This document shows positions 41,597 to 51,073 of a stretch of DNA of 64,000 nucleotides, one piece after another (position 1 is the stretch's first letter; every line of letters starts with the position of its first letter). The notes below the pieces were generated by a model. It worked only from the letters and a program-made list of their open reading frames with translations. It searched no databases and had not been told where the DNA came from. Origin of the DNA: Gemmatimonas groenlandica (GTDB lineage Bacteria > Gemmatimonadota > Gemmatimonadetes > Gemmatimonadales > Gemmatimonadaceae); NCBI RefSeq assembly GCF_013004105.1, contig NZ_CP053085.1:868001-932000 (forward strand). The letters run 5' to 3'. The position numbers were made by a program, and so were the translations under genes.

Positions 41597-42358
41597 CTAA
41601 GCCTTGCGTGCTTTTCTCGACGGTGCGGGCGGTTCGGTCTTCGGCGCGGCGTACTGCATCCGCATCAGAATCGTCGCCGCGCGTCGGGTCGCGATCGAGC
41701 CCTTCGGCGACCACCGCCGCGGGGCCGGGAGAATGGCTGCCAGCCGTGCAGCCTCCTCCCGCGTCAGATCGGCTGCACTTTTGCGAAAGTGCAGCTGAGC
41801 GGCTGCCTCGGCGCCGAATGCGTTTGGCCCCCATTCGGCCAAATTGAGATACAGATCGAGAATCCGCTCCTTCGACAGGATCAGTTCGAGGAGTAACGCG
41901 ATGTACGCTTCGATGCCCTTCCGCACGAAGGAACGTCCGTTCCAGAGGAACAGATTCTTGGCCACCTGCTGCGTGAGCGTGGATGCCCCACGCAGCTTCC
42001 CGCCGCGGCGCCGGCGTTCGAGCGCGTTGTTGATCTCCACCGTGTCGATGCCGAAGTGGAGATAGAAACGATCGTCTTCGGATGCCAGCACCGCGCGGCG
42101 GAGATACGGCGACAACTCGCGGCGCGACACCGTGGTATGCGCCGGCCAGATCGGCCGCTCGCCGTTGGCGGTCCGCGCGACCACGCGCTGCAGCATTACC
42201 GATGTGATGGGGGGCTGTACCATCGCGAACAGCAGAATGAACGGGATCGGCAACACCATGAGAATGAGCGCGATCATCGCCAGCCGCTTCACGATGGCAC
42301 GCCAGCCGGTGACGCGCTTCGCGGTCTTGGGGCGTTTCGACTTCTTGAAAGGGCTCAC
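41597..42358 (-). CDS. mtgA: Monofunctional biosynthetic peptidoglycan transglycosylase
   Basis: This 253-residue GT51 enzyme polymerises lipid II into glycan strands. One N-terminal membrane anchor (IALILMVLPIPFILLF) is followed by the GT51 motifs SEDDRFYLHFGID (catalytic Glu), RGASTLTQQVAKNLFL and LELILSKERILDLYLN. There is no transpeptidase domain, hence MtgA. Translation starts at a GTG 3 nt after the stop of the acyltransferase gene, so the two are coupled. Confidence 0.92.
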   Translation of the reverse strand: MSPFKKSKRPKTAKRVTGWRAIVKRLAMIALILMVLPIPFILLFAMVQPPITSVMLQRVVARTANGERPIWPAHTTVSRRELSPYLRRAVLASEDDRFYLHFGIDTVEINNALERRRRGGKLRGASTLTQQVAKNLFLWNGRSFVRKGIEAYIALLLELILSKERILDLYLNLAEWGPNAFGAEAAAQLHFRKSAADLTREEAARLAAILPAPRRWSPKGSIATRRAATILMRMQYAAPKTEPPAPSRKARKA

Positions 42359-42361
42359 GGA

Positions 42362-43348
42362 TTACGGCTCGCCCAGATGCGGCGGCGTATCGGGCGGCTG
42401 GCGACGCCAACGCCGATGCTGCCAGAAGTATTGCTCAGGGTACTCGCGGACGAGGCGCTCGAGGATCTGCGTGTAGCGCAGCACGATCGCGTCGATATCA
42501 ACCTCGCGATCCCCAGTGCGTTCGACCTCCACCGGCTCGATGAGGATCGCATAGCGCCCGCTGGGCTGACGAACGACACCCACGAACACCGTGGGGACAT
42601 CGAAGCGCAATGAGAACACGGCGGGGCCGCGCGGCGTCTTGGCCGGGCGGCCGAAGAAGGGCACGAAGGTGCTGGCGAGCCCCAGGGCGTCGTGGTCGCT
42701 CACAAAAGCGATGGCGCGGTTCTCCCGCAGCGATCGCGGCGTACGCCGCACGGCATCCTTGTCGTGAATCACTTCCATGCCGATCTCTCGCCGCGTGCGT
42801 GTGAGATAGGCATCGAAGATCGGGTTGGCCATGCCACGGGCCACGACATCGATGGGAATACCGCGCGCCGCGAAGTACGCGCCGCCGAACTCCCAGTTCC
42901 CCAAATGGCCGGTCACGATGAGCAGACCCTTGCCTTTGGCCATCGCCGCCTCGACCAGCTCCCAGCCTTTGACGCGTTCCACCCGGTCGAGCACGTGCTG
43001 CGACGAGGTCCCCGGGAGCACCGCCGTTTCGATGGACGTTCGGCCGAGGCTATCGTACGATCGGCGCGACACCTCGAGCACGCGCTCACGGGAAAAGTCG
43101 GGAAAGGCGGCAGCAATCTGCCGCTCCACGACGCCGGCCCGGATGCCCACGGGGCTATACACAAAGCGTCCGATCAGGCCCCCCACCCAACTCGCACCGC
43201 GCCAGCCGAGAAGCCGGAGCCCGAACACCGCGATGCGCGTCCCGATGTACTCCAGCCGGTGCGAGAGCGTCGCAGGCTTCGCCTCCGGCTTCGCCGTGGG
43301 CTTGCTCGACGGCGCGGGCACTGGGGCAGGGGTGTCTGAAGTGTTCAT
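42362..43348 (-). CDS. LpxL/HtrB-family acyltransferase
   Basis: This 328-residue membrane-associated acyltransferase probably adds a secondary acyl chain to lipid A or a similar glycolipid. The HxxxxE/D motif is TGHLGNWEFGG, and VSDHDAL and PRGPAVFSLR match LpxL regions. A Pro/Ala/Lys-rich N-terminal 30 residues precede the domain. An in-frame GTG at 43357 is less likely than the ATG at 43348. TAGATT lies 9 nt before the ATG. It forms a two-gene operon with mtgA, linking outer-membrane lipid and wall synthesis. Confidence 0.88.
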   Translation of the reverse strand: MNTSDTPAPVPAPSSKPTAKPEAKPATLSHRLEYIGTRIAVFGLRLLGWRGASWVGGLIGRFVYSPVGIRAGVVERQIAAAFPDFSRERVLEVSRRSYDSLGRTSIETAVLPGTSSQHVLDRVERVKGWELVEAAMAKGKGLLIVTGHLGNWEFGGAYFAARGIPIDVVARGMANPIFDAYLTRTRREIGMEVIHDKDAVRRTPRSLRENRAIAFVSDHDALGLASTFVPFFGRPAKTPRGPAVFSLRFDVPTVFVGVVRQPSGRYAILIEPVEVERTGDREVDIDAIVLRYTQILERLVREYPEQYFWQHRRWRRQPPDTPPHLGEP

Positions 43349-43376
43349 GCGTCGCACAATCTAACTGGATCACAGT

Positions 43377-43414
43377 CGAACGCCGCGTCGATCCGAAGAT
43401 CGACGCGGCGTTCG
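43377..43414 (-). terminator. Terminator-like hairpin after ompA-like gene
   Basis: A perfect 17-bp stem; in the minus-strand transcript the loop is UUCG closed by C-G, an exceptionally stable tetraloop. No T-tract follows. It separates the OmpA gene from the acyltransferase promoter. Confidence 0.65.
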
Positions 43415-43440
43415 CAGTACTGCAGAACCAAGGACGAGCC

Positions 43441-44469
43441 TTAGTTGGTCAGCATCACCAAGACGCGGCGGTTCGTCGCACGGCCGTTGTCGGTCGTGTT
43501 CGGAGCAACCGGGTCCTTCTCACCCTGCGTACGCGCCACGACACGCGATTCCGCCACGCCCTTCGACACGAGGTAGGCCTTCGCCTGATCGGCGCGGGCC
43601 TGACCCAGCGTTTCATTGTAGCGCTCCGAGCCGATCGCGTCGGTGTTACCCGTGACGGTGATCGTGCGCGAAGAGTTGGTCGGCTCGACCAGCGACGCCG
43701 CAATGACGTCGAGGATCGTCTTCGCTTCGTTCGAGATATCGCTCTTGTTGAACGCGAAGTTGATCGCGCCGATCACGATCGGACGGGCCGCCGGCCCGGC
43801 GATGCGAACGGTGTCGATGCGATTCACGTAGACCGTGTCGCGCTGTGATACGCGCACGGTGTCATACTGCATGCGCGGCTTGGGGTCGCGAGTGAAGAAT
43901 GACAGGCTCAGGCCAGCCTGAGCGCCGAGGTTGAACGCGGCGGCACGAGCCACCGGCTTGGCGTCGTCGTCGGCCGGCAGCACGTACGTGCCGGTGCCTT
44001 CAAAGCGCGCCGAGAGGCGATCATTGATGACGTAGCGCAAGCCGAGCAGGCCCTGCGGGCCACCACCACGCGGTGCCACGATGCGCACGCGGCCATACGA
44101 GTCATACGCATAGCCCGCTCCGGCCAGCAGCTTGAGGCGATCGGAGAGCGGATGGTTGTACGTCAGACGGTAGGCCCACAACGCGTGGGACACCTTGTTG
44201 AGGGTGTCGCGCGACGTGTCGCCGGTGCGCGGCAGGTTGACGTCGACATCGGCGTAGCTGAGCTCCATTTCAAGGAGCCAGTTCTTGAACGCGTAGATAC
44301 CGGCGCGGCCACCGAGGCCGAGACCGGTGTCAAGCTTCAGCGTGTCGGCAAACTTGGTGACACGGCCGAAGGCGCCGAGTTCGATGGCACCTTGACGCTG
44401 CGCGAACGCGGACGCCGGAAGTGCAACGCTGAGCGTGGCACCGATGATGAACTTGTGCAGGGTACGCAT
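43441..44469 (-). CDS. OmpA-family outer-membrane protein
   Basis: This is a 342-residue protein with a signal peptide (ASAFAQ). An N-terminal beta-barrel of ~200 residues is followed by a linker with repeated DTV(Y/R) segments. The C-terminal OmpA domain is peptidoglycan-binding, with NFAFNKSDISNEAK, VTGNTDAIGSERYNETLGQARAD and TNRRV. It ties the outer membrane to the wall. The ATG at 44469 has GGGAGGG directly upstream, a strong ribosome site as expected for an abundant protein. Confidence 0.92.
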   Translation of the reverse strand: MRTLHKFIIGATLSVALPASAFAQRQGAIELGAFGRVTKFADTLKLDTGLGLGGRAGIYAFKNWLLEMELSYADVDVNLPRTGDTSRDTLNKVSHALWAYRLTYNHPLSDRLKLLAGAGYAYDSYGRVRIVAPRGGGPQGLLGLRYVINDRLSARFEGTGTYVLPADDDAKPVARAAAFNLGAQAGLSLSFFTRDPKPRMQYDTVRVSQRDTVYVNRIDTVRIAGPAARPIVIGAINFAFNKSDISNEAKTILDVIAASLVEPTNSSRTITVTGNTDAIGSERYNETLGQARADQAKAYLVSKGVAESRVVARTQGEKDPVAPNTTDNGRATNRRVLVMLTN

Positions 44470-44708
44470 ATCCCTCCCGAATAGGTTTGCTTTGATGAGC
44501 GCGGTCACCAACGTCCGTCAACGAATTGGGACGAAAGGAGTTAGAACCGTTGTCGCACTCACCGTCTAGTAACTTACGTCGCCAGAGTCTCCCGGCAACA
44601 GTAGCTACATCACACAAATGATGCCACGAGCGTCACAGGGACGACTTCAAAGGGAGGGACGATCGAGAATGGTCATCCATCACACTTTCCCACTACCTTT
44701 CGCCACAG

Positions 44709-45614
44709 ATGAGCTCGGACCCTTCTTCCCGTCCCCCCGTTCCCCAGTCCCAGCGGCTCGCGCAACTCGGATTGGTGATCAATGCGGGGTTGGCGGTGAT
44801 CAAGCTGGTGGCCGGGCTGCTCGGGAATTCCTACGCATTGGTCGCCGACGCCGTCGAGAGTTCGACTGACATGATCGGTTCGCTGGTAGTCTGGAGTGGT
44901 CTCCGGATCGCCAGCCGGGATCCCGACGAGCTCTATCCGTTCGGCTACGGACGCGCCGAGGCGCTCGCAGCGGCCACCGTGTCCGCTCTTATGCTCGGCG
45001 CCGCGACGGGCATCGCCATCGAAGCCATCGCGGAGATTCGCACGCCGCACCATGCGCCCGCCTGGTGGACACTGCTCGTGTTGGCGATGGTCATCGTGGT
45101 CAAGGAACTGCTCGCCAAGCGGGTGATGGCCGTCAGCGAGGTGTCAGGTAGCGTCGTCGTCGCGGCCGACGCGTGGCATCATCGCGCCGACGCGATCACC
45201 TCCGGTGCGGCCTTCATCGGCATCGCCCTCGCACTGGTCGGCGGTCCCGGGTGGGAGCCGGCGGATGATTGGGCGGCGCTGGTGGCGGCCGGCGTCATCG
45301 TGATCAACGGCAGCCTGTTGCTGCGCACCGCGCTGCGTGATTTGATGGATCGTGCGCCTGAACCGTCCGTGCTGGCGACGGTGTCGGACGCCGCGCGTGG
45401 CACGCCCGGTGTGCTCGCCATCGAGAAGCTCAAAATCCGCAAATCCGGTACTGCATTCTACGTCGACATTCACGTGCAGGCCGATCCTGCGCTTTCGCTC
45501 CATGACGCGCACATTCTGTCCGGTATGGTGAAAACCGCGATTCGGCAGCGGGTGCCGGCGGCCATGGGAGTGCTGATTCACATGGAGCCGTTCGAGCCGA
45601 CGGAGGAAGCATGA
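44709..45614 (+). CDS. Cation diffusion facilitator (CDF) metal efflux protein
   Basis: This 301-residue inner-membrane transporter has six helices and a C-terminal cytoplasmic domain. The metal site combines D-x3-D in ALVADAVESSTD (helix 2) with HHRAD (helix 5), as in FieF/YiiP-like zinc or iron exporters. It is the first of four genes joined by overlapping stop and start codons, with a flavin split-barrel protein, PPK2 and a hybrid kinase downstream. Metal efflux with polyphosphate metabolism suggests a stress-response operon (inference). Confidence 0.9.
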   Translation: MSSDPSSRPPVPQSQRLAQLGLVINAGLAVIKLVAGLLGNSYALVADAVESSTDMIGSLVVWSGLRIASRDPDELYPFGYGRAEALAAATVSALMLGAATGIAIEAIAEIRTPHHAPAWWTLLVLAMVIVVKELLAKRVMAVSEVSGSVVVAADAWHHRADAITSGAAFIGIALALVGGPGWEPADDWAALVAAGVIVINGSLLLRTALRDLMDRAPEPSVLATVSDAARGTPGVLAIEKLKIRKSGTAFYVDIHVQADPALSLHDAHILSGMVKTAIRQRVPAAMGVLIHMEPFEPTEEA

Positions 45615-46066
45615 CCAAGCCGCCTGATTTTCACGTAATCGATCGATCGGAATGCGAGGCGCTGCTCACGGCGCAGCACGTCGGTCGTCTCGCCTTCACT
45701 TTTCGCGATCGCGTCGACATCGAGCCGATCCACTACGTGTACGCGAATGGACACATCTACGGTCGCACGCAGTACGGCACCAAGGTGAACGTGCTCGCGC
45801 ATCATCCGTGGATTGCGTTTGAGGTCGATGAGATCACGGCGCTGTTCGAGTGGCGCAGTGTGGTCGTGCACGGGCGCATCGAGTTTCCCGATCCTGACGG
45901 GCCACCGGAGGATGTCGAACGGTTCGGCCAGGCAGTAGAGATGTTTCGCACACTGGTGCCCACGGCCTTCGACGCGAACGACCCCACGCCAGCGCGCGAA
46001 CTGGCGTTTGTGATCGCGGTGCAGGAGATGACGGGTCGCGCGGCCACGATCGGCGGGACCGACTGA
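45611..46066 (+). CDS. Pyridoxamine-phosphate-oxidase-like flavin split-barrel protein
   Basis: This 151-residue small protein of the Pyridox_oxidase_2 group begins with a short helix (ECEALLTAQHVGRLAF). The six-stranded barrel continues with PIHYVYANGHIYGRT and EWRSVVVHGRIE. Family members bind FMN, F420 or haem and act as reductases or resistance proteins. ATG overlaps the CDF stop codon (ATGA), and GAGGAAG lies just upstream inside the CDF gene. Substrate unknown. Confidence 0.85.
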   Translation: MTKPPDFHVIDRSECEALLTAQHVGRLAFTFRDRVDIEPIHYVYANGHIYGRTQYGTKVNVLAHHPWIAFEVDEITALFEWRSVVVHGRIEFPDPDGPPEDVERFGQAVEMFRTLVPTAFDANDPTPARELAFVIAVQEMTGRAATIGGTD

Positions 46067-46890
46067 TGGCGAATCCTACGTCGTCGCTGCGGCTGTCGCC
46101 GGTCGACCTGGACGAGAAGATCAAACTCGGGAGTAAGGCGGCGCGGATCGAGAGCTCGCTCGACAAGACCGAACTGGAGGCGGCCACCGCCACGCTCCTC
46201 GCACGGCTATCAGAACTGCAGGACGCCTTTCACGCCGACGGACGCCACGCGTTGCTGTTGGTCCTGCAGGGCCGAGATGCCTCGGGAAAGGACGGGGTCA
46301 TCAAGACGGTGTACGGCGCGTTCAATCCCACCGGCGTACACGTGGCGGCCTTCGGCCCGCCTACGCCGCTCGAACTGCGTCATGACTTCCTCTGGCGCGC
46401 GCATCAGGTAGTGCCGCCGCGTGGCATGATTGGCGTCTTCAACCGGTCGCATTACGAAGACGTCCTTGCGGTGCGTGTACGCGAGCTGGTACCCGAGCCG
46501 GTGTGGCGCGCCCGGTACGATCACATCAACACGTTCGAGCGCATGCTCACCGACAGCGGTGTCATCATTCGCAAGTGTATGCTCCACGTGTCCCGTGAAG
46601 AACAACATGATCGCTTGAAGGCACGACTCGACGATCCGACGAAGAACTGGAAGTTCCGGCTGGAAGATCTGAAAGATCGCGATCGATGGGATGCGTATAC
46701 CGACGCGTATCGAGAGATGCTCGAACGCTGCAGTACGCCCTGGGCACCGTGGTACGTGGTTCCATCCGACGACAAGGCGGTGCGCAATCATCTCATCGCC
46801 CGGATGCTGGTGGAGACGCTCGAGTCTACCAAGTCGGCGTATCCGCCGATGGACGAGGCCGTGCGGGCCGCTGCCAAGGGTTTCGCGTGA
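46066..46890 (+). CDS. ppk2: Polyphosphate kinase 2
   Basis: This 274-residue soluble kinase uses polyphosphate to phosphorylate nucleotides (or the reverse). The P-loop region reads LVLQGRDASGKDGVIK, the lid PPRGMIGVFNRSHYEDVL, and the C-terminal PTKNWKFRLEDLKDRDRWD is typical of single-domain PPK2. Start overlaps the previous stop (TGATG) and its own stop overlaps the GTG start of the hybrid kinase. Class (NMP or NDP preference) cannot be fixed by eye. Confidence 0.93.
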   Translation: MANPTSSLRLSPVDLDEKIKLGSKAARIESSLDKTELEAATATLLARLSELQDAFHADGRHALLLVLQGRDASGKDGVIKTVYGAFNPTGVHVAAFGPPTPLELRHDFLWRAHQVVPPRGMIGVFNRSHYEDVLAVRVRELVPEPVWRARYDHINTFERMLTDSGVIIRKCMLHVSREEQHDRLKARLDDPTKNWKFRLEDLKDRDRWDAYTDAYREMLERCSTPWAPWYVVPSDDKAVRNHLIARMLVETLESTKSAYPPMDEAVRAAAKGFA

Positions 46891-49800
46891 GTCGTGGCAC
46901 CAATGGCGTGGCGGGGGCGCTGTTTTCCGCGCTTCTGTGTTTGGGAACGGCACCGCAGTCCGAGGCACAACCATCGCCATCGTTCGCGGCGGTGATTCCG
47001 GCGGCGGCTGAGCTGCGCATGTTGGCCGAGCGGCGGTTCGATGGAAGCTCCGGTCTGCGTAGCTCCACCGTGTACGCCCTGGACGTCGACGCACGTGGCC
47101 AGCCGTGGCTTGGCACAGAGGACGGCCTGTACTCGTATGCTGGCGGCACGTGGCGACGCGAACCCCTGCCAGCGGAGTTCGCCGACCAGCAAGTGCGGTC
47201 ATTGCTCTTCAGCACTGATCATTCCCGATGGATGGGCACGCGCCGCGGCGTCCTCCGATCGCGGAGCGGATTGCCGCTCCAGCGGTTCTCGGAGGCGGAC
47301 GGGCTTCCCGGACCAGTGATCTACAGCCTGGCGGAAACGCGTGCGATCGACGGAACGTCCCGCGTTGTCGTGGGCGCGTCGAACGGCGTCGCGTTCTTCG
47401 ACGGCGCGAAGTTCGTGCGCATGACGCTTCCTGCGGGGATTTCACCGCTCGGGATGATGGTGACGGCGACGAGCGGTGCAGATAGCGTACCCGAACTCTG
47501 GGTCGCCTCGTCGCTCGGCGGCGTGGCGCGATATCGAGAAGGCGCATGGACCGCCTTTACGGCGCGCGAGGGCCTCGATACCCCAGACGCACAGTACCTC
47601 GCCGCGGCTCCCGGCGCGCGCGGCGCGCGAGTGTTCGTGGCGGGCATCGGCGGTGTGTACGCACTCGATGCAACCGAACGTCGTTTTGTACGACTCGCCG
47701 GCTCGCCGGCTCGCGCCAATCGCGTGGCAGCCGTGCCCGCGCTGTCCGGTGGGTTCACGCTTTGGGTGGGTACCACCGACGGACAGTTGTATGAGTCGCA
47801 GGGGAACGGCATGTGGCGCGCGATCCCGTCGAATATCTCCGAACGCCGAGGGACGGTCACACTGCTGCGTGCAGTCCCGCGCCACGCTGGCGGCGCTGCC
47901 GTGTACATCTCGGCGCGTGGCGGTCACCTCTCACGGCTGTCCGTCGGTGTCGCGGGCACTGTCGATTTGCGCAGTGGAGGCTACGAAGAGCCTTTGACCG
48001 CGGTACTTGCGGTGTCAGCCGCTGGTGGCCGAGACGAAGTGTGGATGGGATCTACGCGCTCCGGTTTGATTCACCTGGCATCGGATGGTCGCGTCGAGCG
48101 GCTGGTGCGCCCGAACGGCACGTCGTACGGCACGGTGCGTCAGATCGCCTTCGTGCGTCTCGATCCGTCGTTGCCGGTCGGGCAGAAGGTATCGTCGGCC
48201 GCGGCGCGCATGATCTTCGTGGCCGATGGGCGTCTCTTCGTCCGGCGTGACGGTTTGATCGAGTCGTTCGGAGCCGGGCTGGATGATCGCCGCGTACATC
48301 GCGTGCAACGTCTCACGCTTCCTGACGGTCGCGATGCGCTCGTGGCCGCAACAGACCGCGGCGTCGTCGAGTGGACCGGGACGCGCTGGATGCCCTCATC
48401 GCTTCCGGTGAGTGGCTCGGTGACCGCTCTTGCGTCGGGAGATGTAAACGGGGCGCCGGTGATCTACGCAGGCGGTGCGCACGTCGTGCACCGCCTCATG
48501 GCGTCGGGCAGCGCGCTCGAGAGAATTCCCGACGTCGGAGCACGAGCGCTCGGCACCGGCGTCGTCAGCGAGATCTGTCGGATGCCGGTTGGCGGATCTC
48601 CGCATCTGTTCGCACTCGATAGCGAGCGCGGCGTCTTCTGGCGCAAGGAGGACGGAGGGACGGCGTGGACACTCTTGCCGCCGCGGCTTCTCTCGCTGAG
48701 CAGTTCGCTGGGCCCGACCTCGATTCATTGCGGCCGTAACGGTCTGCTACTGGTCTCGACGCTGACCGGTCTGGCCGCGGTCGATGTGACGAAGTCGGAT
48801 ACGGCGCAGTGGCGGGTCGCCACGCAGGTGTCCGAATCGGATGGACTTCCCTCGAGCGAAGTGTCGTCCGTTTCGATCGGCGGGTCGACGGATGTCGTAT
48901 GGGTCGGCACCTCAGCCGGACTTGGCGTCGTGGATTTGACGGCAGCGCGCCGGCAGCTTCCTGCCCGACTCGAACTGCGCGCAACGGCCGAAGCAACCGC
49001 ACGTGAGCTCGCGGACGACCTCGTGCTCGATCCTGACGAGAACGACCTGCACGTCGAACCGATGCTCTTCACGTACCATCGTGAGGAGGAGACGCGATAT
49101 CGCGTGCGCCTGCACCGCCGCAACGCCATCTTCGGTGGTGGTGATGAGGTCGACGGCGGTAGTGCTTCGGTGGGCATCGTCGATAGTGTCCCCGAGGCGA
49201 GGCGCTCGGAGTGGCTCGATGCACCGAACCGGTACTATCTCGATCTCGAGTCCGGTGACTACGACCTCGAGGCGTGGGCGTACGACTGGGCAGGCCGCGA
49301 GTATGGACCCGTGCGGCGGACCTTCTCCGTGCGTGCATCGATTTGGCGGACCTGGTATGCACTTGGCCTGTACGCCGCGTTGGCGGTACTGCTGGTGATC
49401 GCCGCATTCCGCTGGCGGGTGAATGTCATCCGCAGCAACGGATTGCGGTTACTGGAGAGCGAACGTCGGTTGCGCGACAGCGAGCGCAAGTTCCGCACGA
49501 TCTTCGATCGCGCCATGGATGCGCAGTTGCTGGTGGATGACGGTCGCGTCGTCACGGGGAATGCGATGGCGGCGACCTTGTTCGGCGTCTCGATGCCGGA
49601 GCAGCTGCAGCACCGTCCACTCGACGAGCTCGTGTCGTTGCCGCCAGGCACGGGCGCGACAACGCCGCCGCCGCAGGAGTTCACGGTGCGGCGCGGTGAC
49701 ACGGAAGTTCCGGTGCAATGCACGGTGACCGCGGTACCGAACGAGGGAAGCCTGCTGCGCCATCTCGTGATCCGCGATCTGAGTACGGTCCGTCAGGCGG

Positions 49801-51053
49801 AAGCGGAAAAGGCGTGGTTCGAGGCGCAGATCCGGGAGGCGCAGAAGCTCGAATCCCTCGGCACACTCGCCGGCGGCGTTGCCCACGACTTCAACAACCT
49901 GCTCGGCGTCATTCGCGGTAACGCCGAGCTCGCAAAGAGCGCATTGCGAAAGGGGCGCAGCAACGAGGAGAATCTCGGTGCGATTCTCGATGCCAGCGAC
50001 CGTGCGCGCGATGTTGTGCGGCAGATTCTCACCTTTAGCCGACGGTCCACCCCGACGCGCGAGTACGTGAATCTGTCGCGGCTGGTCCTCGACCTCCAAC
50101 CGCTGTTGCGCCGCATGATTCCGCGCACGGTCACGCTCGTGATCGAGGGCGCGGAACACTCGCAGTTGATGATGGGTGATCCCACCCAACTGCAGCAGCT
50201 GATGCTCAATCTCGTGTCGAACGCCGAGTACGCGATGCGCGACAAGACCGATGGCGTGCTCACCATCGCGCTGTCGTCGCGTACGGTGCCGGATTTCGCG
50301 CCCGAGCCGCACGGGTCGGTCGTGGTTCTTCAGGTCCGCGACACGGGCGATGGTATGTCGGCCGATGTGCGAAACCGGATCTTCGAGCCCTTCTTCACCA
50401 CGAAGCCGACCGGCGAAGGCACCGGACTGGGCATGGCGGTGCTGCATGGTATCGTGGTGTCACATCTTGGTCGTGCCGATGTGATGAGCGAGATCGGCCA
50501 TGGCACCACGTTCGAAATCGTCTTTCCGCGCGCGATCATCGAGGGGCTGTGGGACGAAGAACTCGACGAAACCGAGATGATCACGGAGTTCGAAGCCGAG
50601 GACGAGATGTCAACGGAGGCGTACGGGAGCGCGATGGACGCGGACGAGAACGATGTGCTCGAGCAGAGTCCGTACGCCGGTGCCTGTCTGGTCGTCGTGG
50701 ATGACGAACCGGGCGTATCACGCGTGGTCGAGCGCGCGCTGCAGCATTATGGACATGTCGTGCACGTGTTCTCGCAGCCCGAGGCGGCGCTCACGTTCAT
50801 TCAAGGGCAGCCGTCGGCGGTAGACCTGCTGATTACCGACCAGACGATGCCGGTCATGACGGGTGATATGCTGGCGGAGGCGGTCCATATGCTGCGGCCG
50901 GACATGCCGGTGTTGATTCTCACGGGCTTCAGCCATCGCCTTACGCCGGAGCGGATTGCGGCCGCTCGCGCGCATGCGGTATTACTCAAGCCGGTGGCAC
51001 TCGATGATCTGCGGAAGTCGGTCGACGAGGCACTGGCGAGTGCGCGCGGCTAG
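46887..51053 (+). CDS. Hybrid sensor kinase: beta-propeller, PAS, HisKA, HATPase, receiver
   Basis: This is a 1388-residue membrane sensor starting at a GTG that overlaps the PPK2 stop. After a signal peptide, ~700 periplasmic residues form Reg_prop-type propeller repeats (e.g. QPWLGTEDGLYSY, DHSRWMGTRRGVL) and a Y_Y_Y-like domain. One transmembrane helix lies near 826-848. Inside follow a PAS domain, HisKA with AGGVAHDFNNLLG (His ~999), an ATPase (GEGTGLGMAVLHGIV) and a C-terminal receiver with Asp ~1318 in LLITDQTMP. The architecture resembles the hybrid two-component systems of Bacteroidota that sense glycans, but it lacks their DNA-binding domain, so it must signal to another regulator. 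Confidence 0.9.
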   Translation: MSRGTNGVAGALFSALLCLGTAPQSEAQPSPSFAAVIPAAAELRMLAERRFDGSSGLRSSTVYALDVDARGQPWLGTEDGLYSYAGGTWRREPLPAEFADQQVRSLLFSTDHSRWMGTRRGVLRSRSGLPLQRFSEADGLPGPVIYSLAETRAIDGTSRVVVGASNGVAFFDGAKFVRMTLPAGISPLGMMVTATSGADSVPELWVASSLGGVARYREGAWTAFTAREGLDTPDAQYLAAAPGARGARVFVAGIGGVYALDATERRFVRLAGSPARANRVAAVPALSGGFTLWVGTTDGQLYESQGNGMWRAIPSNISERRGTVTLLRAVPRHAGGAAVYISARGGHLSRLSVGVAGTVDLRSGGYEEPLTAVLAVSAAGGRDEVWMGSTRSGLIHLASDGRVERLVRPNGTSYGTVRQIAFVRLDPSLPVGQKVSSAAARMIFVADGRLFVRRDGLIESFGAGLDDRRVHRVQRLTLPDGRDALVAATDRGVVEWTGTRWMPSSLPVSGSVTALASGDVNGAPVIYAGGAHVVHRLMASGSALERIPDVGARALGTGVVSEICRMPVGGSPHLFALDSERGVFWRKEDGGTAWTLLPPRLLSLSSSLGPTSIHCGRNGLLLVSTLTGLAAVDVTKSDTAQWRVATQVSESDGLPSSEVSSVSIGGSTDVVWVGTSAGLGVVDLTAARRQLPARLELRATAEATARELADDLVLDPDENDLHVEPMLFTYHREEETRYRVRLHRRNAIFGGGDEVDGGSASVGIVDSVPEARRSEWLDAPNRYYLDLESGDYDLEAWAYDWAGREYGPVRRTFSVRASIWRTWYALGLYAALAVLLVIAAFRWRVNVIRSNGLRLLESERRLRDSERKFRTIFDRAMDAQLLVDDGRVVTGNAMAATLFGVSMPEQLQHRPLDELVSLPPGTGATTPPPQEFTVRRGDTEVPVQCTVTAVPNEGSLLRHLVIRDLSTVRQAEAEKAWFEAQIREAQKLESLGTLAGGVAHDFNNLLGVIRGNAELAKSALRKGRSNEENLGAILDASDRARDVVRQILTFSRRSTPTREYVNLSRLVLDLQPLLRRMIPRTVTLVIEGAEHSQLMMGDPTQLQQLMLNLVSNAEYAMRDKTDGVLTIALSSRTVPDFAPEPHGSVVVLQVRDTGDGMSADVRNRIFEPFFTTKPTGEGTGLGMAVLHGIVVSHLGRADVMSEIGHGTTFEIVFPRAIIEGLWDEELDETEMITEFEAEDEMSTEAYGSAMDADENDVLEQSPYAGACLVVVDDEPGVSRVVERALQHYGHVVHVFSQPEAALTFIQGQPSAVDLLITDQTMPVMTGDMLAEAVHMLRPDMPVLILTGFSHRLTPERIAAARAHAVLLKPVALDDLRKSVDEALASARG

Positions 51054-51073
51054 GTCGACTGTGCAGTGCCCGC

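Noticed and set aside
44516-44521. TTGACG (minus strand) as a -35 box for the OmpA gene
   Set aside because: No acceptable -10 element at 16-18 nt; the gene has a strong ribosome site but its promoter could not be fixed.
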